Assembly: GCF_018728565.1 (NCBI RefSeq) | Contig: NZ_JACSOI010000002.1 | Location: 434,001-498,000, forward strand | Direction of reading: 5' to 3' | DNA: 64,000 nt | Source of the DNA: Zobellia russellii | GTDB lineage: Bacteria > Bacteroidota > Bacteroidia > Flavobacteriales > Flavobacteriaceae | In this document: piece after piece, positions 17,361 through 26,329 of the stretch | Layout: each line of letters opens with the position of its first letter | How positions within the stretch are numbered: position 1 is the stretch's first letter | Position numbers and translations under genes: made by a program | Notes under the pieces: model-generated | The model's database searches: none | Told to the model about the DNA's origin: nothing | The model's input: the letters and a program-made list of their open reading frames with translations, nothing else

Positions 17361-17915
17361 CTACTTCTTCACCCTTTTTGCATTCTGCTTTACAAAAGCG
17401 TCCCACCCGCTGTAACTTTTACCAACTTCTACCCTTCCTTCATTATAGAAATGGCATACCGCAGCGGCTAGACCATCCGTACTATCCAAATTCTTGGGTA
17501 GGGTTTTTAACTTCAACACACTTTGCAGCATTTTAGCAACTTGTTCTTTACTGGCGTTTCCGTTTCCGGTAATCGCCATTTTTATTTTTTTTGGCAAATA
17601 TTCGGTAATGGGAATTTCGCGTGAAAGTCCGGCAGCCATAGCCACACCCTGTGCACGGCCTAGCTTAAGCATAGATTGTACGTTTTTCCCAAAGAAAGGC
17701 GCCTCAATGGCAATTTCGTCCGGGTGATAGGTATCTATCAGTTCTATGGTACGCTCAAAAATGAGTTTAAGTTTGGTGTAGTGATCGTCATACTTTTTGA
17801 GCATCAATTCGTTCATTTGGATGAACTCCATTTTTTTTCCTACCACTTTTATAAGACCAAAGCCCATAATGGTAGTACCTGGATCAATACCGAGTATAAT
17901 TTTTTCTGTTGCCAA
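17361..17915 (-). CDS. ruvC: Crossover junction endodeoxyribonuclease RuvC
   Basis: 184 residues. Catalytic acidic residues appear in the expected places: Asp11 in GIDPGT, Glu in IAIEAPFFGKN near residue 69, and the late Asp pair in NLDSTDGLAAAVCH near 140-146. It resolves Holliday junctions as a dimer with RuvAB. The gene follows the lipoprotein gene by 10 bp, so they may share a transcript. Confidence 0.95.
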   Translation of the reverse strand: MATEKIILGIDPGTTIMGFGLIKVVGKKMEFIQMNELMLKKYDDHYTKLKLIFERTIELIDTYHPDEIAIEAPFFGKNVQSMLKLGRAQGVAMAAGLSREIPITEYLPKKIKMAITGNGNASKEQVAKMLQSVLKLKTLPKNLDSTDGLAAAVCHFYNEGRVEVGKSYSGWDAFVKQNAKRVKK

Positions 17916-17925
17916 ATATTTTAAT

Positions 17926-18396
17926 TTATTGAAGCACTATGGGAATTCTAAATTTAGCCCTAACCGGAATGCCTCTTTTAAGTGCGGGTTCAATTTTGGG
18001 CAAACTGTTCAGGCTTTTTTCTATTTGTTGATCAAAACCTGGAAGCTGGTCTTCGGTTATATTACCTTTATCAATATGTAAAAGGGATATGGCCCCTGAA
18101 GCCTCCATTAAAAAGTCTACAAAAATAGTGTCTTTTATTGCTTCTTGAACCACAAAATCCGATTCTTCTAGCGTTTTGGAAAAATGTTTCAAAAGCGTTG
18201 CCATAAAGCATTGCTTTTGCTCTTGTTTAGAAGCAATTTCATCACAATCGGCAAAAAGAGGGTATTGGTCCACATCTTCCCAATCTATGCTCAATATCTC
18301 TTTATTGACCAATTCTTGGGTCTTCTCTTCCTTTGACGCCGACCAATTGCATGCGGTAAGCAAGAACAAAAAACATAAAATTGTGAGGTTTCGCAT
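17926..18396 (-). CDS. Lipoprotein with degenerate TonB C-terminal-like domain
   Basis: 156 residues. The signal peptide ends in the lipobox LTAC with Cys16 as lipidation site. The mature part has the flavobacterial TonB-like layout: DQYPLFADCDE and a QCFMATLLKHFSKTL helix, which echo the PVFPGCE...CF...IxKHI units of the nearby M56 protein. It ends in VRAKFRIPIVLQ, equivalent to the final strand VPFxIPIxF. The YP and GRVxVxF core is weak, so this is a diverged member. Role unknown; envelope location is expected. Confidence 0.7.
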   Translation of the reverse strand: MRNLTILCFLFLLTACNWSASKEEKTQELVNKEILSIDWEDVDQYPLFADCDEIASKQEQKQCFMATLLKHFSKTLEESDFVVQEAIKDTIFVDFLMEASGAISLLHIDKGNITEDQLPGFDQQIEKSLNSLPKIEPALKRGIPVRAKFRIPIVLQ

Positions 18397-18525
18397 TGCC
18401 CTAAATTCTAGGCGGAAATTACGATTTTTTGTGGAGGTTTGTGCTATGAATCGCTATTCTCGCAAGGAAAATACTCCAAAATGGCAATTTTCAATTAAAA
18501 AAATGGAATTGAAAAATGATAGTGG

Positions 18526-19665
18526 TTATTTTACATCATAATGGATTTCCTCTTTTAATTCAGAAATACGCTTGTTTACCATTTTGGACATATAGTCGTT
18601 TTTATCACCAAATCTCTCGTCAAATTTTTGATAATACGTTAATTTGATTTTAGGGTCTTTGTAATACTGATCCGCCACTGTACAAACATTGTGATAGACC
18701 AGTGCATCATCCGGGTCTTCTTGATGTGCCAGTTTGTAGTATTTTAAAGCTGTTTTCATATCGTCCTTATTCCTTGCGATTCCCGCTAAAGCTACATATT
18801 CTCTTAACAAAAAGGGCTTTTGAACCGTAATGGATTCTTCAATATAGTATTGAGCGCTATCTATTTGCCGGTCTTTCCAAAACACCTGACCCAAATTGAA
18901 ATAAGCATCGGCATTTTCATCATTCAACTCCAGCACCTTTCTATAATTTATCTTTGCCGGCTCAAACTCCCATTCTTTAAAATAACAGTAGGCCAATTTA
19001 TCGTAGATATACTCCTTATGCTCGCCCAATGCTATTAACTTTTCAAAATACGGACGCGCTTTAGTGTATTCATCATTGTTATAATACGCCAATGCTTTTA
19101 AGTTGAGCATCGCCACATCATTTTCATAGAAATGAAGTCCCTTATCAATAAATGTTAAGGCCGAATCTTTTTCTCTCTGGCCCACATAATATTTCCCTAA
19201 TTGAAACAGACTTCTTAAATGTGTACTATCAATTACCACTGCATTTTTGTAAGACGCCAGACCACGCTCCGTCTTTTTTTCTTCACGAAAAGTCTCTCCC
19301 AAATAAAAATGATACTCGGGGTTGTTACTTGCAGCATGCGTCAGTTCTAAAAATAGGGCCTCCGCATTCGTAAAGTCTTTTGTTTTCAGATACAGCTTTC
19401 CCAGTTCAAATTTTGCAATTTGAAGCGTTGCATCTTGAGACAGCACATTCTGATACTGCGCAATTGCTTTTTCATAATTGCCAATAGCGTTATAGGCTCT
19501 AGCAATCTGTAAAGTAGAAGTAATGGAACCATCTTCGGCATAGTGGTTAATCGCCTTTATGTAGTTACCTGTAGCGAAGAGACTATCTGCTACGGAGGCT
19601 GTTGCTATTTGGGCTTCTGATGTAACACAGAAAACCAACAAAAAGATACTAACTATGACTCTCAA
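18526..19665 (-). CDS. Exported tetratricopeptide repeat protein (TTG start)
   Basis: 379 residues. A signal peptide (RVIVSIFLLVFCVTSEAQ) precedes about nine TPR units from residue 30 to 350, with repeats of the kind A.xxYxxxGNYEKAIxxYxxxL and AYFNLGQVFWKDRQ. The only suitable start is TTG at 19665, one base after the M56 stop codon, so translation is probably coupled to the upstream gene; no ATG fits. TPR proteins scaffold protein complexes. Position after blaI-M56 suggests a role in that signalling unit. Confidence 0.82.
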   Translation of the reverse strand: MRVIVSIFLLVFCVTSEAQIATASVADSLFATGNYIKAINHYAEDGSITSTLQIARAYNAIGNYEKAIAQYQNVLSQDATLQIAKFELGKLYLKTKDFTNAEALFLELTHAASNNPEYHFYLGETFREEKKTERGLASYKNAVVIDSTHLRSLFQLGKYYVGQREKDSALTFIDKGLHFYENDVAMLNLKALAYYNNDEYTKARPYFEKLIALGEHKEYIYDKLAYCYFKEWEFEPAKINYRKVLELNDENADAYFNLGQVFWKDRQIDSAQYYIEESITVQKPFLLREYVALAGIARNKDDMKTALKYYKLAHQEDPDDALVYHNVCTVADQYYKDPKIKLTYYQKFDERFGDKNDYMSKMVNKRISELKEEIHYDVK

Positions 19666-19666
19666 A

Positions 19667-21631
19667 TTAGCGAAGTCTAAAGGTTATAGGTATGGCATAC
19701 GGCACATTCACTTGCTTCCCATTATGTCTCCCAGGGATTATTTGTGGTAGTTTAGCAATAATACGTCTTGCCTCTTTCTCAAGAGATTCATCAGGTCCTC
19801 TAGTAGAAATGTGGGTGATATTTCCAGATGTATCCATCAGAAAAATAACGCTTACCCTTCCCTGAACACCTCTTTCCTGTGCATTCTCCGGGTATCTGAA
19901 ATTCTTGGAAATATGCCGATACATACTTTTCTTAAAACAATCTAAGATGTCATCTGCGTTTTCACAGCCAGGAAAAACAGGAGGATTGTCAACATTTCTA
20001 AATGCTACGGAATTCCCATAAGCCATTTGCGCCTCAGTAGATAACTTGGCTATTTGTTCCTGTTGCATCTGCACATAGTTAGCATCTACTGAAAATGGAT
20101 TGAACCCTGCTTGTTCTAATCTAAAAAATATAGGAATTGAAAATGGGACCTTCACGATTTTACCTTCATAAGAACCCGGTGTCATACGTGGCAATTTTTC
20201 AATGATACGAACCGCTTCATTTTCTAATAATTCATGGGGACCTCTTTTTCGAATATCTACAATTGAACCATCTTCATCAATAGTAAACATAATACTTACC
20301 CTGCCTTGAATTCCTTGTCTCTGAGCTTCTTCGGGATATTTAAAATGTTTACTAATATGTTTCTGGATATTTTGTTGAAAGCAAGCTCTCACGTCTGCTT
20401 CACCTTCACATCCGGGAAAAACCGGCACTTTATCTACATAAGAGAAAGGCACTAGATTTTCTTCTCTATAAATCTTCTTCCAATCGTACGGTTCGCCTGC
20501 AGAAGGTGTAAAGTTTTTGAAGTACTTTGGCGAACCATTATTATCAATAGTCATTTTAGCCCGAATTGGCTCATTGTTAATCCCCGAAACAAATACGTCA
20601 TCCTTTGTACTTTCCAACTTCAAAGAAATTTCAGAATCTTCTACCTTTAAGCTCCAGGCTTCTTCAGAATCGGCTAGCGACCTCAATCTTGCATACACCT
20701 TAGTTTCCTCTTCTTCAGAGAGGTTATCTACGCTACTTACGGTTATGATATTTTCATTATCCTCCAGACTGTTTTCATCATCGTTTTCGCACGAAGTATA
20801 AAACAACATCCCCAAAATCAAGGGCACCAATGCCAAATACTTTAATTTGAAAACCGATTTTGATTGTGATTTTTGTAACATGACAATTCGTTTTTTGATT
20901 AATGATGATTTAAAAAAATGATTGATGAATGATATATTCTGTGTTTGGAATACTTGGGAAAGCAACAATTGGTATTGTTCGTTTTTATTGTTTTTCGCAA
21001 CTTTTGCATCGGCGATGAACTCGTGCAATTCCGAAATTCTATTTTGATAGACATAAACCAGCGGATTAAACCAGCCAACAATGCGCATAAGCTCAAAAAA
21101 GAGCAAATCCCAAGAATGGCCTTGCTTAATATGAACCAATTCATGGGCTATGATATTGGTGTAATCCGTTTTTGAAACTTTATCCCCAATAAAAATTGAT
21201 TTAAAAAAGGAGAAAGCCATATTACTATTGGGAATCAATATTTGCGTAAACTCCTTGAAACTAATCCTGTCTCCTTTTGTACTCAAAAGATACAGCTGGC
21301 GCAGCTTATAAACCAATAACAACGTAGCTACTAGTGCTCCAGATACAAATAATACCATTTGCCATGAAATGTCTATTGCCGTAGGCTCCTGAACCCCAAC
21401 TACAAGGGCATTATTTACCCCCCAAAATTCCTCGCCATATTCAATATAGGGCTGTTCCACTGTGGTTTTAAAAGCTTCTATTTTTATAAAGGGCAGCACT
21501 AAAGACAGCAAAAACGTGCTCAAAAGATAAAAGCGATTCCATTGAAAAAAGGTCTCCCGTTTTAAGAAAAAATCATAAATAACAAGAAAAACCAATTGAA
21601 AGGCAATGCACTCTAGAATGTACTGTATCAT
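19667..21631 (-). CDS. M56 metallopeptidase with two TonB C-terminal domains
   Basis: 654 residues from ATG at 21631 (a TTG one codon earlier is less likely). Membrane helices occur near 1-20, 33-52, 92-112 and 265-282. The zinc motif HELVH is at about residues 163-167, with the WFNPLVYVYQ helix after it. Beyond the fourth helix is CENDDENSL and then two homologous ~100-residue TonB C-terminal domains, roughly residues 412-515 and 552-654. Each begins PVFPGCE, contains KHFKYPEEAQ or KNFRYPENAQ and GRVSxxF, and ends with IPIxFRL. TonB CTDs normally contact outer-membrane receptors, so a periplasmic partner is likely. Operon partner of the blaI gene 12 bp upstream. Confidence 0.87.
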   Translation of the reverse strand: MIQYILECIAFQLVFLVIYDFFLKRETFFQWNRFYLLSTFLLSLVLPFIKIEAFKTTVEQPYIEYGEEFWGVNNALVVGVQEPTAIDISWQMVLFVSGALVATLLLVYKLRQLYLLSTKGDRISFKEFTQILIPNSNMAFSFFKSIFIGDKVSKTDYTNIIAHELVHIKQGHSWDLLFFELMRIVGWFNPLVYVYQNRISELHEFIADAKVAKNNKNEQYQLLLSQVFQTQNISFINHFFKSSLIKKRIVMLQKSQSKSVFKLKYLALVPLILGMLFYTSCENDDENSLEDNENIITVSSVDNLSEEEETKVYARLRSLADSEEAWSLKVEDSEISLKLESTKDDVFVSGINNEPIRAKMTIDNNGSPKYFKNFTPSAGEPYDWKKIYREENLVPFSYVDKVPVFPGCEGEADVRACFQQNIQKHISKHFKYPEEAQRQGIQGRVSIMFTIDEDGSIVDIRKRGPHELLENEAVRIIEKLPRMTPGSYEGKIVKVPFSIPIFFRLEQAGFNPFSVDANYVQMQQEQIAKLSTEAQMAYGNSVAFRNVDNPPVFPGCENADDILDCFKKSMYRHISKNFRYPENAQERGVQGRVSVIFLMDTSGNITHISTRGPDESLEKEARRIIAKLPQIIPGRHNGKQVNVPYAIPITFRLR

Positions 21632-21642
21632 CAAAACAGATT

Positions 21643-22023
21643 TTAATTATTCTTTTTATTTGTCTCGTCAGGTTTTTTAATATCCTTTAAAATGGACTCC
21701 AATTCCGATAGGCTCATATCATTCTTCTTCATAAAGAAAGAGACCATACTTTTAAAGGAACCCTGAAAATAGCCGTCTACCAGCTTATTAATACTCTGAT
21801 TGCTATAATCTGACTTCTTCACGATAGGAAAATACAAGTAGCCCTTCCCTTCCTTTTCATGACCTACAAAACCTTTACTTTCTAAAATCCTTACAATGGT
21901 GGATACGGTGTTATATGCCGGTTTTGGTTCTGGTAATTGTTCAATAATAGCGGCAACATTGCATTTTTCCAGTTGCCACAACTGCTGCATCACCTCTTCT
22001 TCTGCTTTTGTTAATTGCTTCAT
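21643..22023 (-). CDS. BlaI/MecI/CopY family transcriptional repressor (second copy)
   Basis: 126 residues. Winged-helix region: EEEVMQQLWQLEKCNVAAIIEQL then KPAYNTVSTIVRILESKGFVGHE (recognition helix) and KGYLYFP wing. The C-terminal dimerisation part ends in a Lys/Asn-rich tail. It shares the layout of the 6.1-kb copy but has a different recognition helix (YNTVSTIVRILES against TTTVATLLKRMTD) and different upstream dyads. It is expected to repress its own operon with the M56 gene that follows. Confidence 0.92.
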   Translation of the reverse strand: MKQLTKAEEEVMQQLWQLEKCNVAAIIEQLPEPKPAYNTVSTIVRILESKGFVGHEKEGKGYLYFPIVKKSDYSNQSINKLVDGYFQGSFKSMVSFFMKKNDMSLSELESILKDIKKPDETNKKNN

Positions 22024-22025
22024 TT

Positions 22026-22093
22026 AACTAAGTATTTAGTTCATCTACAAAACAAATATAACTAAAAATATAGTTTAAACTAATATTTTAGTT
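22026..22093 (-). promoter_or_regulatory. Three BlaI-type operators around the blaI/M56 promoter
   Basis: Three dyads of the form AACTAA-N4-TTAGTT lie at 22026-22041 (perfect), 22060-22075 (one mismatch) and 22078-22093 (perfect). On the minus strand a perfect -7 element TATATTTG occupies 22060-22053, so one dyad abuts the -7, one covers the -33 region and one lies just downstream of the expected start site. The last dyad ends 2 nt before the ATG. This arrangement strongly suggests repression by the encoded BlaI. Confidence 0.7.
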
Positions 22094-22222
22094 TGAAAAA
22101 TAAAAATCACATCAACGGATACTAACTAACTGAACATCAAACAAAACAGTAAGTAATTAAATTCATATCCTTTTAGGGTGTAACAAAATGAGGTTATCTT
22201 CGTCAAACAGAAAATTGATAAA

Positions 22223-22738
22223 ATGGACATTGTATTACTCATTTTAGGCTTCATCTTTATGCTCATTGGCATTCTGGGAAGTTTCCTACCGGTTCTACCC
22301 GGACCTCCTATTAGTTGGGCAGGCCTATTGTTATTACACCTTACTCAGGCGGTCCCCCAAGACAATTTGTTCTTGGGAATTACAGCCGCTCTGGCCCTGT
22401 TGGTTTTTGGCTTGGACTATGTAATTCCGGCCATGGGGACAAAGAAATTCGGGGGTACAAAATATGGTGTTATTGGTACCACTCTTGGTCTTTTGGTTGC
22501 CCTTTTCTTTCCAATTTTAGGTCCGTTTGGAATTATAATTTGGCCATTTGTTGGTGCCTTAGTTGGCGAATTACTGAACAAAGCCGATGGAAAAACAGCC
22601 ACTAAAGCCGCATTTGGGTCGTTCTTAGGCTTTTTGACCGGAACTTTTATGAAGTTCTTGATCGCTATAATCTATTTAGGACTCTTTATCTCCAAAGCAT
22701 GGAACTACCGGCTAGAATTATTTCCATTTCTTAACTAA
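22223..22738 (+). CDS. DUF456 family membrane protein
   Basis: 171 residues with four to five hydrophobic helices and Gly-rich turns. Motifs include LPVLPGPPISWAGLLLLH near residue 25 and GTKKFGGTKYGVIGTTLGLLVAL near 70. A further motif, GPFGIIIWPFVGALVGELL, lies near 103. All match DUF456, and function is unknown. A near-consensus -7 element (TATCTTCG, 22195-22202) precedes the ATG by about 20 nt. The serine hydrolase gene follows by 8 bp. Confidence 0.88.
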   Translation: MDIVLLILGFIFMLIGILGSFLPVLPGPPISWAGLLLLHLTQAVPQDNLFLGITAALALLVFGLDYVIPAMGTKKFGGTKYGVIGTTLGLLVALFFPILGPFGIIIWPFVGALVGELLNKADGKTATKAAFGSFLGFLTGTFMKFLIAIIYLGLFISKAWNYRLELFPFLN

Positions 22739-22746
22739 TACATCTC

Positions 22747-24063
22747 ATGAAAAAGATAATCTGCTTACTTGGTTTTACCCTCATTAGTCTTTCTCTTTTT
22801 TCGCAAGATTTCAGTTCCCCAAAGCTAGACAGCCTATTTACCGCTCTGGAAAAACATGACCGTTTTATGGGAAGTGTGGCCCTTTCCCATAATGGAAAGA
22901 CCATCTACACCAAGACTATTGGTTATGCCGATATGGAAACCGAAAAGAAAGTAAATGTAAACACAAAATTCAGAGTGGGTTCCATTACTAAAATGTTTAC
23001 TTCCGTACTTACTTTTATGGCCATTGAAGAAGGAAAAATAACTCTGGACCAACCTATAGCCAACTTTTTTCCAAACATTAAAAATGCCTCTAACATTACC
23101 ATTGGTAATTTGCTTAATCACCGAAGTGGTATTGCCAATGTTACCAGCAGACCGGATTACCTCCTGTGGAATACGCAACCTAAAACAAGACAGCAACTAC
23201 TGGAACTCATAGAACAAGGGGGTAGCATTTTTGAACCTAATAGTAAAGGAGAATACAGCAACTCCAATTATCAGCTATTGACTTTTATTCTGGAAGACGT
23301 GTTAAAGGACAGTTACGCCAATCTTATTAAAACAAAAATAACTGACCCCCTGCAATTGAAAAACACCTATATGGGGAGCACCATAGATACCAACAACAAT
23401 GAGGCTTTTTCATATAATTATGACACCCGCTGGAACAAGTCTTATGAAACCCATATGTCCATCCCAATAGGAGCTGGGGCCATAGTCTCTACTCCTACTG
23501 ACCTTAATACCTTTTCCACCGCTCTATATGAAGGAAAACTCATTGCCAAAGAAAGTCTAAAACAAATGAAGACTTTTGAAGATGGTTACGGCATGGGATT
23601 GTTTGAAATGCCTTATTTTACTAAAAAAGGATTTGGACACAATGGTGGTATAGACGGTTTTACTTCTCAACTAGCTACATTTCCCAAGGACCATATTTCC
23701 GTGGCACTCACATCTAACGGCACTCGTTATAGCAACAATGATATTCTCATTGCAGTTTTAGCGGCATATTATGACAAGTCTTTTAACCTACCCAATTTTC
23801 AAACCATTGAGGTTACGGCAGAAGATTTAGAAAAATATTTAGGCATTTATGGAAGCAAACAACTGCACTTAAAACTTACTATTACCCAGAGTGAAGGAAA
23901 CTTAACAGCACAAGCTACCGGTCAGCCTTCATTTCCGTTGGAAGCTGTAGAAGAGCATGCTTTTGAGTTTCACCAAGCAGGCGTACGTCTGGAATTTAAC
24001 CCAGAAGAAAAGACCATGCTACTAAAACAAGGAGGAAGCACGTATACGTACACTAGGGAATAG
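22747..24063 (+). CDS. Exported serine hydrolase, class C beta-lactamase family
   Basis: 438 residues with a signal peptide (MKKIICLLGFTLISLSLFSQ). Catalytic motifs of the family: Ser79-x-x-Lys82 in GSITKMF, Tyr170-Ser-Asn172 in EYSNSNY, and HNGGIDGF near residue 298 replacing the KTG triad. A ~90-residue C-terminal lipocalin-like domain follows (LGIYGSKQLHLKLTITQSEG). Such enzymes are penicillin-binding-protein-like esterases or peptidases and few are true beta-lactamases. Probably periplasmic. In operon with DUF456. Confidence 0.88.
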   Translation: MKKIICLLGFTLISLSLFSQDFSSPKLDSLFTALEKHDRFMGSVALSHNGKTIYTKTIGYADMETEKKVNVNTKFRVGSITKMFTSVLTFMAIEEGKITLDQPIANFFPNIKNASNITIGNLLNHRSGIANVTSRPDYLLWNTQPKTRQQLLELIEQGGSIFEPNSKGEYSNSNYQLLTFILEDVLKDSYANLIKTKITDPLQLKNTYMGSTIDTNNNEAFSYNYDTRWNKSYETHMSIPIGAGAIVSTPTDLNTFSTALYEGKLIAKESLKQMKTFEDGYGMGLFEMPYFTKKGFGHNGGIDGFTSQLATFPKDHISVALTSNGTRYSNNDILIAVLAAYYDKSFNLPNFQTIEVTAEDLEKYLGIYGSKQLHLKLTITQSEGNLTAQATGQPSFPLEAVEEHAFEFHQAGVRLEFNPEEKTMLLKQGGSTYTYTRE

Positions 24064-24077
24064 GCTTTGGACGGGCC

Positions 24078-24632
24078 TTAATCCATCCAAACTACTTTAT
24101 CCGCAATTGGGGTCCGCTGCCCCTCTTGGATGGCCTCATCCGTATAGCCCATATAGAAAAAACCCAAACAAGCTTCGCCTTGGTTCATTTCAAAGAAATC
24201 GTTCATGTGCTTAACGAGTCCCGGTGAGCTCCAATAGCAACCTATACCCATATCCGTACAGCAGAGCCACATGTTCTGGACCGCCATTGCCGTAGCAGCT
24301 ACTTCTTCCCATTCAGGAATACTTTGAGCGGGGTCCCTTTGCATACAAATAGCAATAATTGCACCGGCACGTTTAGGATTTTCAATCAGTTTTTTGGCTT
24401 TGAATTCTTTTGGGTTCGGTTCATTCTCCAAATATTTCAGAGAAAGGAATAATCCCAATTTTTCTTGGGACTCGCCCTGTAAAACTCGAAACCTCCACGG
24501 TTCGGTTTTCTTGTGGGTGGGTGCCCAATTGGCCGCTTCCAATATTTTCTCAATATCGGCCTTGGCTATTGGCTTATCATTGTATTGCGCCGGAAAGACA
24601 GAACGTCTATTTTTTATTAAATCTAATATCAC
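24078..24632 (-). CDS. Nitroreductase family protein
   Basis: 184 residues with the FMN-binding layout: IKNRRSVFP near the start, NWAPTHKKTEPWRFRVL near 33-49, and late DMGIGCYWSSPGLV. It is a cytosolic flavoenzyme using NAD(P)H, closest in pattern to the YdjA/putative NAD(P)H nitroreductase branch. Substrate unknown. It lies 87 bp downstream of hmgA on the same strand and may be co-transcribed. It converges with the serine hydrolase 14 bp away. Confidence 0.88.
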   Translation of the reverse strand: MILDLIKNRRSVFPAQYNDKPIAKADIEKILEAANWAPTHKKTEPWRFRVLQGESQEKLGLFLSLKYLENEPNPKEFKAKKLIENPKRAGAIIAICMQRDPAQSIPEWEEVAATAMAVQNMWLCCTDMGIGCYWSSPGLVKHMNDFFEMNQGEACLGFFYMGYTDEAIQEGQRTPIADKVVWMD

Positions 24633-24719
24633 TTATCTTTTATTTTCTTTTTCAAAAGTATCCAAAAAGCGAGAGTCTAGCATGGGCTTTAGCAAAAAGA
24701 TAACAGACCTCTCATAGAT

Positions 24720-25877
24720 CTACTCCAACCAACTTTTATAATATTTGCCATCATCTATATCCATGGCCTGTTGGGTGAGTTTTAGCGGCTTAAACGTGTC
24801 TATCATTACCGCAAGCTCTTCGGTTTTGCTCTTTCCTATACTGGCTTCATAGGTGCCTGGATGCGGACCATGGGGAATACCCGCTGGGTGTAAGGAGATG
24901 TACCCTTCATCAATACCTTTTCTACTCATAAAATCACCATCTACGTAATAGAGCACTTCATCCGAATCTATATTGGAATGATTGTACGGTGCGGGAATGG
25001 ACTGCGGGTGATAATCGTACAACCTAGGACAGAACGAGCATACTACAAAGGCACTGGTCTCAAACGTCTGGTGTACTGGTGGCGGTTGGTGTACGCGACC
25101 CGTAATAGGTTCAAAATTATGAATTGAGAACCCATACGGAAAATTATATCCGTCCCAGCCCACAACATCAAAGGGATGTGTAGCATAAATCATATGGTGC
25201 AATTGCCCTTGCTTCTTCACTTTAATTAAAAACTCGCCCTTTTCATCAAAAGTCTGGAGATTTTGGGGCAACTTAAAATCACGCTCGCAAAAAGGCGAAT
25301 GCTCCAAGTGTTGTCCAAACCAGTTACGATATCTTTTAGGTGTGTAAATAGGATGATAGCTTTCGGTTATCAACAAACGGTTGTCTTCGGTATCAAATTC
25401 AATCTGATATATCATACCCCTGGGAATCACCAAATAGTCCCCATATTCAAAAGGAATTTCTCCTAACAAGGTCTTTAACGTTCCCGAACCCTTATGAACG
25501 AACAAAAGCTCATCTGCATCTGTATTCTTATAAAAGTACTCCGTTAACGATTTTCTTGGTGCCGCAAGCCCTACGTGAACATCATTGTTAAAAAGAACCG
25601 TTTTACGACTCTGCAAATAGTCATCTTCCGGAGCAACCTGAAACCCCTTGAGCAACCTAGATTTTATATTGTATTCTACAGCGGCCCTTGGAGCAATATC
25701 TAAAGTTTTGCCCACTTCTTTTACTTGGGTAGGCCTATGTAAATGATATAGTAAAGAAGACATGCCATCAAAACCAATGGTGCCGAACAATTGTTCGTAG
25801 TGCAAAGTGCCATCGTCTTTTTTGAAAATGGTATGTCGCTTTTGCGGAAACTTTCCTAGTTTATGATATAAAGGCAT
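24720..25877 (-). CDS. hmgA: Homogentisate 1,2-dioxygenase
   Basis: 385 residues, the shorter bacterial form. Cupin motifs in order: DELLFVHKGSGTL near 142, VIPRGMIYQIEF near 170, and a C-terminal iron site in HQPPPVHQTFE, NIDSDEVLYYVDGDF and HPAGIPHGPHPG. Together these supply the His/Glu ligands. The enzyme opens homogentisate to maleylacetoacetate in tyrosine and phenylalanine breakdown. Neighbouring pathway genes are absent, so the pathway is split in this genome. The opposite side of the start is the small-ORF locus. Confidence 0.9.
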   Translation of the reverse strand: MPLYHKLGKFPQKRHTIFKKDDGTLHYEQLFGTIGFDGMSSLLYHLHRPTQVKEVGKTLDIAPRAAVEYNIKSRLLKGFQVAPEDDYLQSRKTVLFNNDVHVGLAAPRKSLTEYFYKNTDADELLFVHKGSGTLKTLLGEIPFEYGDYLVIPRGMIYQIEFDTEDNRLLITESYHPIYTPKRYRNWFGQHLEHSPFCERDFKLPQNLQTFDEKGEFLIKVKKQGQLHHMIYATHPFDVVGWDGYNFPYGFSIHNFEPITGRVHQPPPVHQTFETSAFVVCSFCPRLYDYHPQSIPAPYNHSNIDSDEVLYYVDGDFMSRKGIDEGYISLHPAGIPHGPHPGTYEASIGKSKTEELAVMIDTFKPLKLTQQAMDIDDGKYYKSWLE

Positions 25878-26012
25878 CGTTTTTTCTTTAAAAATCTAGT
25901 TTAAAAATACGGCTTTTTTATCGATATCGCATATTTGGCCCTTTTTATAAATGGATGAAATTATTAGAACAGGACAAAATTCTTAAAATGGAAAAAACGT
26001 TTTATTAACGTG

Positions 26013-26050
26013 TTTCATCGATGAAAACAAATCTATTTGCCGTAAGTTTG
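26013..26050 (+). promoter_or_regulatory. Palindrome plus -7 element ahead of the small ORF
   Basis: TTTCATCGATGAAA (26013-26026) is a perfect 14-bp palindrome centred 23.5 bp before a perfect -7 element TAAGTTTG (26043-26050). It stands where a -33 element would be, and no TTG is seen there. This looks like an activator or repressor site controlling the small transcript. It might also influence hmgA, which starts 136 bp away in the other direction. Confidence 0.5.
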
Positions 26051-26083
26051 AAGTGTTGTTAAGTTGATGAGAATGAGCGATGT

Positions 26084-26118
26084 AAAACTGAAAAGATTCA
26101 ACTCTTTTGACCAGTTTT
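26084..26118 (+). other. Leader hairpin of the small-ORF transcript
   Basis: AAAACTG-AAAAGA (26084-26096) can pair with TCTTTT (26103-26108) and CAGTTTT (26112-26118), leaving a 6-nt loop and a GAC bulge. The hairpin lies in the predicted leader between the -7 element and the ATG at 26158. It is followed by A-rich sequence rather than T, so it is not a plus-strand terminator. Confidence 0.45.
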
Positions 26119-26157
26119 AAAAAACCAGTAAAAAACCAAAACCTTAAACCTCGTATC

Positions 26158-26283
26158 ATGCAAAAAACACAATATCAGTTAAAAGCGGAAAAGGCAAAAA
26201 AAGCATGGTTATCCATCCAGAACAAAGTAACTTCTAAACGCAACCAAGAAAATCTTCTTGAACGCCAACTGCAAAAAATCTAA
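26158..26283 (+). CDS. Small basic protein, 41 residues (hypothetical)
   Basis: ATG to TAA of 41 codons, too short for most gene callers. It encodes a Lys/Gln-rich, probably helical peptide (starts MQKTQYQLKAEKAKKAWL, ends RQLQKI). No family is recognised. Support comes from the upstream -7 element at 26043-26050, the leader hairpin and an A-rich region before the start, as is usual for flavobacterial initiation. It is the only ORF in the 646-bp gap between hmgA and the NADH dehydrogenase gene. The transcript could equally be a structured non-coding RNA. Confidence 0.4.
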   Translation: MQKTQYQLKAEKAKKAWLSIQNKVTSKRNQENLLERQLQKI

Positions 26284-26329
26284 GCTTTTAGAGTCAGAAT
26301 ATCATTAGGTCTACCTATTAATTCCTAAA

